Positions 4,817-8,410 of a DNA stretch of 8,410 nucleotides are shown here, piece after piece. Each line of letters opens with the position of its first letter. Position 1 is the stretch's first letter. Below the pieces are notes generated by a model. The model made no database searches and was not told the DNA's origin. It worked only from the letters and a program-made list of their open reading frames with translations. The translations under genes were made by a program, and so were the position numbers. The stretch is from Candidatus Woesearchaeota archaeon (GTDB lineage: Archaea; Nanobdellota; Nanobdellia; UBA10117; ARS21), in assembly GCA_002725495.1 (NCBI GenBank), contig PBPJ01000021.1, positions 1 through 8,410 of the forward strand, written 5' to 3'.

Positions 4817-5427
4817 ATTCTAGAAATATATTCATTAACATCATCTTCGTCATCAAGCCCCAGTTCCTTTAAACGTTGTAGATGATAATCGTCTACTTCC
4901 CATTCAATTTTTTCACTAGTACCATAATGTTCCTGCTTTGACTCAATTTGTTTTATATCTTTAGAGTTAAAAATGTCACCAACAGTTAAAAAATAATGAT
5001 TATAACATAGCAACTGAATATTATCTAAGCTGTAGTTGTTGCTATTATTGTCTTTGAAGTGTAACAAAAGTGGTACTTTATAATCAAGTACTCGCCTTTC
5101 TTTAAATTTACATACAGCGCATTCCTCTGATAAATATCCCTGTTCTATTAAAGCGTACTTAAGTTTTGCAGGATCAAAAGAAGAAGCTGCTATTCTGCCT
5201 TCAATAATTTCCATCATGTGGGGCATTTTCTTAGGTCCTCTTAAAAATTTAGGAATACCTTTACCAGCTTGATTTTTATGTCCATCAAACAGATTATACA
5301 TTTTAGCATATTTCTTATAATGTTGATAAGAAACATGTAAATATCTAGCAGCAGCCATATTAGACTTAGTTTTACCTTGAGCTGCTATGATTTGTTCTTT
5401 ACTAAGAAATTTTTTCTTGTTCGCCAT
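4813..5427 (-). CDS. HNH-like endonuclease with N-terminal HTH
   Basis: The N-terminus (MANKKKFLSKEQIIAAQGKTKSN split as residues 10-45) forms a helix-turn-helix-like unit, with SNMAAARYLHVSYQHYKKY as probable turn and recognition helix. The second half looks like an HNH/zinc-finger nuclease: Cys103 and Cys106 (CAVC), then LLLHFKDNNSNNYSLDNIQLL with His123, Asp126 and Asn136, then Cys141 and His144 in CYNHYF. Canonical HNH proteins end LCxxCH; here the second metal Cys is His144, so the zinc site would be C-C-C-H. The usual DH before the active-site turn reads LH. It ends with an acidic tail (LDDEDDVNEY). Such proteins are phage homing or packaging-associated nucleases. It overlaps the upstream gene by 26 bases and the next by ATGA, so it is embedded in the operon. 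The nuclease call is good for the fold, less sure for activity. Confidence 0.78.
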   Translation of the reverse strand: MANKKKFLSKEQIIAAQGKTKSNMAAARYLHVSYQHYKKYAKMYNLFDGHKNQAGKGIPKFLRGPKKMPHMMEIIEGRIAASSFDPAKLKYALIEQGYLSEECAVCKFKERRVLDYKVPLLLHFKDNNSNNYSLDNIQLLCYNHYFLTVGDIFNSKDIKQIESKQEHYGTSEKIEWEVDDYHLQRLKELGLDDEDDVNEYISRI

Positions 5428-5782
5428 CAGGATCTTTTATTGTAACTGGACCATGTAAGTTTCTATCATCCTTATCCATATTAAGCATTTCTGCTTTATT
5501 TGTTTTGTCCAATTCTTTTTCTGCCTTTTCTTGAGCCAAGTATTGTTTATATTGTTGATCAGTCATAATAACCGTTTCAACCCATGTATGATCACCTTCT
5601 CCCATTAAAATAGGAATACCCTGTTTACGACCATCACCTAATCCGGCTTCTGAGCATTTAACACAGTATGAATAACCATATTTAAGTAACCTTAATTCTG
5701 GCATCATAGCCCCACAATTGGAGCATGGTATCATTTTTAATTTTGTGTTCATATTTGTTTGTCTTTGAATTGTTTGTTCCAT
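5402..5782 (-). CDS. DksA/TraR-like C4 zinc-finger protein
   Basis: This 126-residue protein has a C4 zinc finger near its start: Cys20, Cys23, Cys40 and Cys43 in CSNCGAMMPELRLLKYG and YCVKC. The CxxCG...P..RL...YCVxC pattern is that of DksA/TraR zinc fingers, which bind RNA polymerase. Unlike DksA, the finger is N-terminal and no long coiled coil precedes it. A lysine/glutamate helix follows (DQQYKQYLAQEKAEKELDK, 75-93), with an acidic, flexible end. It may therefore be a zinc-ribbon regulator rather than a true DksA. An alternative start at Met11 (MNTKLK) is possible. It is the first gene after the promoter at 5841-5810 and its end overlaps the HNH gene by 26 bases. A transcription-modulating role is plausible but inferred. 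Confidence 0.8.
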   Translation of the reverse strand: MEQTIQRQTNMNTKLKMIPCSNCGAMMPELRLLKYGYSYCVKCSEAGLGDGRKQGIPILMGEGDHTWVETVIMTDQQYKQYLAQEKAEKELDKTNKAEMLNMDKDDRNLHGPVTIKDPDGEQEKIS

Positions 5783-5809
5783 AAATATAACCTTAATTTA
5801 GAATATTTG

Positions 5810-5841
5810 GTAAATATACGAAACTTTCCTCAGGGAGCCAA
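5810..5841 (-). promoter_or_regulatory. Bacteroidota-type promoter, TTG-N20-TATATTTAC
   Basis: On the minus strand TTG (5841-5839), 20 bases, then TATATTTAC (5818-5810), four bases after the dehydrogenase stop. Spacing and the 14 bases TTTCGTATATTTAC are identical to the promoter at 3063-3032. The element starts the second unit (zinc-finger gene to dioxygenase). AAGGTTAT (5794-5787) lies in the leader. No convincing terminator separates it from the dehydrogenase gene, so read-through from the sugar cassette is likely too. Confidence 0.72.
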
Positions 5842-5844
5842 ATT

Positions 5845-6681
5845 TTATACGATAGCTCTTCCCTTCATTTTTTCCCAATCTCTATTAGATCTGACAGCAT
5901 TATTTGTAGCTTGAGCGGCAGATAATACATTATTAACATTACCTTTTTGTTTGGTTATTTCAATTAACGCAGCTAAATCTTTGGGAAAACAATGACCTCC
6001 AAAACCAAAATCACCATCTGGACCAGGTACTCCCCAATGTGAATCACCTAATCTTGGATCCAAAGTAGCCATTTCAATTATTTTATCATAATCTAAATCT
6101 AGACTTTCACATAATTGATATATTTCATTAGCAAATGAAACTTTAGTAGATAAGAATGCATTAGTAACATATTTAACTAATTCAGCACTTTTAGCATCCG
6201 TTTTAATAATTTTAGGTGTTTTTCTAAATACAGCTGAATAAATTTGTTTTAGTTTAGTAGTTGCTTTTAAATCGCCTCCAAGTAAAATTCTAGTTTGATT
6301 TTCAAAATCATCAATAGCATTAGCTTCAGTTAAAAATTCTGGATTAAAAACTATTTTAATAAATCTATATTTTAAACTAAACTCATCAGTCGAACCTGGA
6401 ATTATAGTAGATTTAATTACAACTATTCTATCATCTATATCTCTACTTGCTTTATTAATTTTATCTAATGTATCATGTAATATATCTAAATTACAACTCC
6501 CGTCTTTATTCATTGGAGTAGGTAAACAAACAAATATAATTTTACATCTATTTAAAACTTCTTCTAAATCGCTATTACATTTTTTAACTTGAATATCAAA
6601 AGTAAAACATTTATAATACTTTTTAAACTTTTGGTAGATAGCATTACCAACAAAACCTTGACCTATTATTCCTATATTCAT
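5845..6681 (-). CDS. UDP-glucose/GDP-mannose dehydrogenase family protein, short form
   Basis: The N-terminal NAD-binding Rossmann domain shows GxGxxG (GIIGQGFVG, 4-12) and VCLPTP (51-56). The central dimerisation domain has NPEFLTEANA (113-122), KYVTNAFLSTKVSFANE (170-186) and the catalytic cysteine motif GGHCFPKD with Cys231. The family oxidises the C6 alcohol of UDP-glucose, GDP-mannose or UDP-HexNAc to the acid in two NAD-dependent steps. The usual C-terminal UDP-sugar-binding domain is absent: the protein ends at 278 residues instead of about 400-450, and no frame downstream continues it. The stop is clean and a promoter follows at once, so this looks like a stable short form rather than a sequencing break. 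Substrate cannot be assigned. It starts three bases after the epimerase stop and probably works with it and the glycosyltransferase. Confidence 0.88.
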   Translation of the reverse strand: MNIGIIGQGFVGNAIYQKFKKYYKCFTFDIQVKKCNSDLEEVLNRCKIIFVCLPTPMNKDGSCNLDILHDTLDKINKASRDIDDRIVVIKSTIIPGSTDEFSLKYRFIKIVFNPEFLTEANAIDDFENQTRILLGGDLKATTKLKQIYSAVFRKTPKIIKTDAKSAELVKYVTNAFLSTKVSFANEIYQLCESLDLDYDKIIEMATLDPRLGDSHWGVPGPDGDFGFGGHCFPKDLAALIEITKQKGNVNNVLSAAQATNNAVRSNRDWEKMKGRAIV

Positions 6682-6684
6682 AAT

Positions 6685-7695
6685 TTATTTTTTATTTTTC
6701 CAAAAACTATATATACCTTTTTCTATTTCATAATTTTCCCAAATAAACCTATCTCTCATAGGTTGTAATTGAGCCCAATCCCACATTCTCATTAATCCTT
6801 CTTCTAATGATGTTTTATATTCAAAACCTAAAATATCAACTGATTTTTGCCATGTAGGAACAGCTGTATGTACTTCATGTCTTTTTTCTAAATGTACTAT
6901 TTCACCTTTACCTGCTACTTTTTGTAATACCTCAGCACAATGGAGTATACTATAATCTTCAATACCACCTAAGTTAATTATTTGTTTAGATGCTTTAGGT
7001 TCTAAATGTGCTCTAAATAATGGTTCAAGTGAATCATCTATATAACTAAATGCTCTACGTTGAGTTCCATCTCCAAATATTGTTATTGGTTGATCATTAA
7101 GTAGATAATACATCCAAATACCCAATACATTTCTATATTTGTCCCATATATTTTGTTTAGCACCATAAACGTTATGAGGTCTGATTATACAGTAATCTAA
7201 TCCATGTTGTTCATTAGCTACTTCTATATCTCTTTCACATGCCATTTTAGCAATACCATAAGGATCAATTGGGTTTCTTCTCATATCCTCATGAAATATT
7301 CCACCTTCACCATGACCATAAACGGCCATTGTAGATGTAAATACTAATCTTTTAACGTCGTGCTTTATACATTCATTAACTAATCGGGCTGTTGCCTTTA
7401 AATTGTTATCATAGTTATATGAACGTATAAAAGGTGATAATCCTTCAGCAGCATAAGCAGCAAAATGATATACATAGTCTATTTTATGTGCCTCAAACAC
7501 ATTTTCAATTGGATGATTAACTAAATCCATTTGCCAAAACTTGACATCTGGGTGAATATTTTCTTTATATCCACCACTTAAATCATCAATTCCGATAATA
7601 TTGTATTCTTCAGATTTATGTTCAATGATCCAATCAGCTAATCTACTTCCTAATAAACCAGCTACACCTGTTATTAATATTGTTTTTTTATTCAT
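6685..7695 (-). CDS. NAD-dependent sugar epimerase/dehydratase (extended SDR)
   Basis: This 336-residue protein has the usual extended-SDR length and signatures: TGVAGLLGS (9-17, TGxxGxxG NAD loop), IDDLSGG (36-42, NAD ribose site, typical of GalE-like enzymes), FAAYAAEG (78-85), FTSTMAVYG (119-127) with the catalytic Ser/Thr, and Tyr146-Lys150 (YGIAK). RPHNVYG (172-178) and GDGTQRRAFSYIDD (208-221) are the substrate-domain motifs of UDP-sugar 4-epimerases and related decarboxylases. It acts on a nucleotide sugar in the cytoplasm, either by C4 epimerisation or by 4-keto chemistry; the exact product is not decidable here. It overlaps the glycosyltransferase gene by 8 bases and is followed three bases later by the dehydrogenase gene, forming one cassette. 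Confidence 0.93.
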   Translation of the reverse strand: MNKKTILITGVAGLLGSRLADWIIEHKSEEYNIIGIDDLSGGYKENIHPDVKFWQMDLVNHPIENVFEAHKIDYVYHFAAYAAEGLSPFIRSYNYDNNLKATARLVNECIKHDVKRLVFTSTMAVYGHGEGGIFHEDMRRNPIDPYGIAKMACERDIEVANEQHGLDYCIIRPHNVYGAKQNIWDKYRNVLGIWMYYLLNDQPITIFGDGTQRRAFSYIDDSLEPLFRAHLEPKASKQIINLGGIEDYSILHCAEVLQKVAGKGEIVHLEKRHEVHTAVPTWQKSVDILGFEYKTSLEEGLMRMWDWAQLQPMRDRFIWENYEIEKGIYSFWKNKK

Positions 7696-8410
7696 ATTTA
7701 ATTCCTTTTATAACTTTTCCATTTTTTGGGTTATGTGATAAGTTTTCATATAAACTTGGAGGTATACCCCATTTATACATAAATATTCCAGCTGCTGGAC
7801 CCTCTGTAGCTTTAAATCGTTCACCTTCTTTACCATTTTTAGTTGCAGTACTGCCAAAGTGATAAAAATGTCCAGCGTGTGTTCTAACTAATATAATTTT
7901 ATTTAAATCTAATTTTAGGAAAAAATCCCAATCACAAATAAAAGGTGAATCATAAATTGTATCAAAACCACCTACAATCATATAATCCTTTTTCCACATT
8001 GCAAATGGAAATATTCCACCATTAGGTGTTATTTTATGTTTACTTCTTAACTGTAATTCGTAATCTATAAATTTTTGATACTGAAAACTGTTAGGATCCT
8101 TACCAAAATCTTTTACTGGAAAATCAAATATACCAGGACCAGTAGGTTCTATTTGATTGATAGTAAGCACCATATCTGGTTTTAGTTGTTTTTCTATTAT
8201 TGTATCCCAACCTTTACATAACACATTATCATCATTAATAATACAAATTTTTTCGTTTGAGGCATTATAAACAGCTAAATTAAGGGCTGTTTGCATACCT
8301 TTATTTTCACCTAAATCTAATACTTTAATTTTATTTCCATACTTATTTAGTATATCATGACTTTCTTCTATAAAACCATCAACAGCAACAAGTATTTCAT
8401 TTTCATTATC
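7688..8410 (-). CDS. Family-2 (GT-A) glycosyltransferase, 5' end cut by window edge
   Basis: The frame is open to the right edge, giving 240 residues; an internal ATG at 8296 is not the true start because 38 more in-frame codons upstream (EILVAVDGFIEES, LDLGENKGMQTALN) are typical GT2 sequence. The acidic motif NDDN (residues 59-62 of the visible part) in ICIINDDNVL is the DxD-like metal/nucleotide-sugar site. VGGFDTIYDSP (146-156) and CDWDFFLKLDL (159-169) correspond to the acceptor-side GGFDE and EDxD segments, and HFYHFGST gives the late histidine. Only the first strand and the start are missing. It would transfer a sugar from a nucleotide donor, probably one made by the two enzymes that follow. 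The target (virion protein, modified base, host glycan) is unknown. Its end overlaps the epimerase start by 8 bases. Confidence 0.9.
   Translation of the reverse strand, partial: DNENEILVAVDGFIEESHDILNKYGNKIKVLDLGENKGMQTALNLAVYNASNEKICIINDDNVLCKGWDTIIEKQLKPDMVLTINQIEPTGPGIFDFPVKDFGKDPNSFQYQKFIDYELQLRSKHKITPNGGIFPFAMWKKDYMIVGGFDTIYDSPFICDWDFFLKLDLNKIILVRTHAGHFYHFGSTATKNGKEGERFKATEGPAAGIFMYKWGIPPSLYENLSHNPKNGKVIKGIKYE

Noticed and set aside
1..8410. tRNA genes, CRISPR arrays, insertion sequences or long direct repeats
   Set aside because: No cloverleaf-like sequence, regularly spaced repeats, transposase or terminal inverted repeats were seen; the repeated elements found are short promoter and leader motifs.

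Overview
The window is a densely packed, strongly AT-rich stretch in which every supported gene lies on the minus strand, so transcription runs from position 8410 toward 1. Genes are mostly 45-340 codons long and abut or overlap by a few bases. They include a small secreted peptidoglycan hydrolase, nucleotide-sugar enzymes, an HNH-type protein and many unrecognised small proteins. This is the texture of a tailed-bacteriophage genome, although no capsid, terminase or polymerase gene is present to prove it. A Bacteroidota (flavobacterial-type) host is suggested by two promoters of the form TTG-N20-TATATTTAC, which fit the Bacteroidota sigma-A pattern (TTG ... TAnnTTTG). The absence of Shine-Dalgarno sequences before most starts, which instead show A/T-rich leaders such as AATAATATG, points the same way. 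The host assignment is inference.

Layout in order of transcription. (1) 8410-5845: a sugar cassette of a 5'-truncated family-2 glycosyltransferase, an extended-SDR NAD-dependent epimerase and a UDP-glucose/GDP-mannose dehydrogenase-like protein lacking the usual C-terminal domain. (2) From a strong promoter at 5841-5810: a DksA/TraR-like C4 zinc-finger protein, an HTH plus HNH-like protein, a 56-residue basic protein, a signal-peptide-bearing transglycosylase/lysozyme, a 45-residue very basic protein, a PhyH-type Fe(II)/2-oxoglutarate dioxygenase and a possible 44-residue basic protein. A perfect 10-bp-stem hairpin then follows. (3) From a second promoter that shares 14 identical bases with the first and overlaps the hairpin (3063-3032): a run of seven small genes. 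These are a 53-residue acidic protein, a SWIM zinc-finger protein, a protein with an SSB-like acidic C-terminal tip, a 112-residue unknown, a 54-residue protein with a second CxCx9CxH motif, a 183-residue unknown and a 75-residue basic protein starting with an RGRP motif. (4) From a weaker promoter-like site near 880: a membrane-anchored helical protein with a thrombospondin-3-like calcium motif, then a 183-codon fragment running off the left edge.

Four well-supported small genes (45, 53, 54 and 56 codons) and one doubtful one (44 codons) fill what would otherwise look like gaps. Recognising the 54-codon gene also moves the start of the following gene (1117-1668) 26 codons downstream. Five gene junctions share the exact arrangement TAATATG (stop, one base, start), which suggests stop-restart translational coupling.

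The sugar cassette plausibly makes or attaches a sugar for decorating the virion, DNA or host surface. The second unit mixes lysis and regulatory functions. The third looks like an early or accessory block of small nucleic-acid-binding or host-interacting proteins. These assignments rest on motifs and position only.
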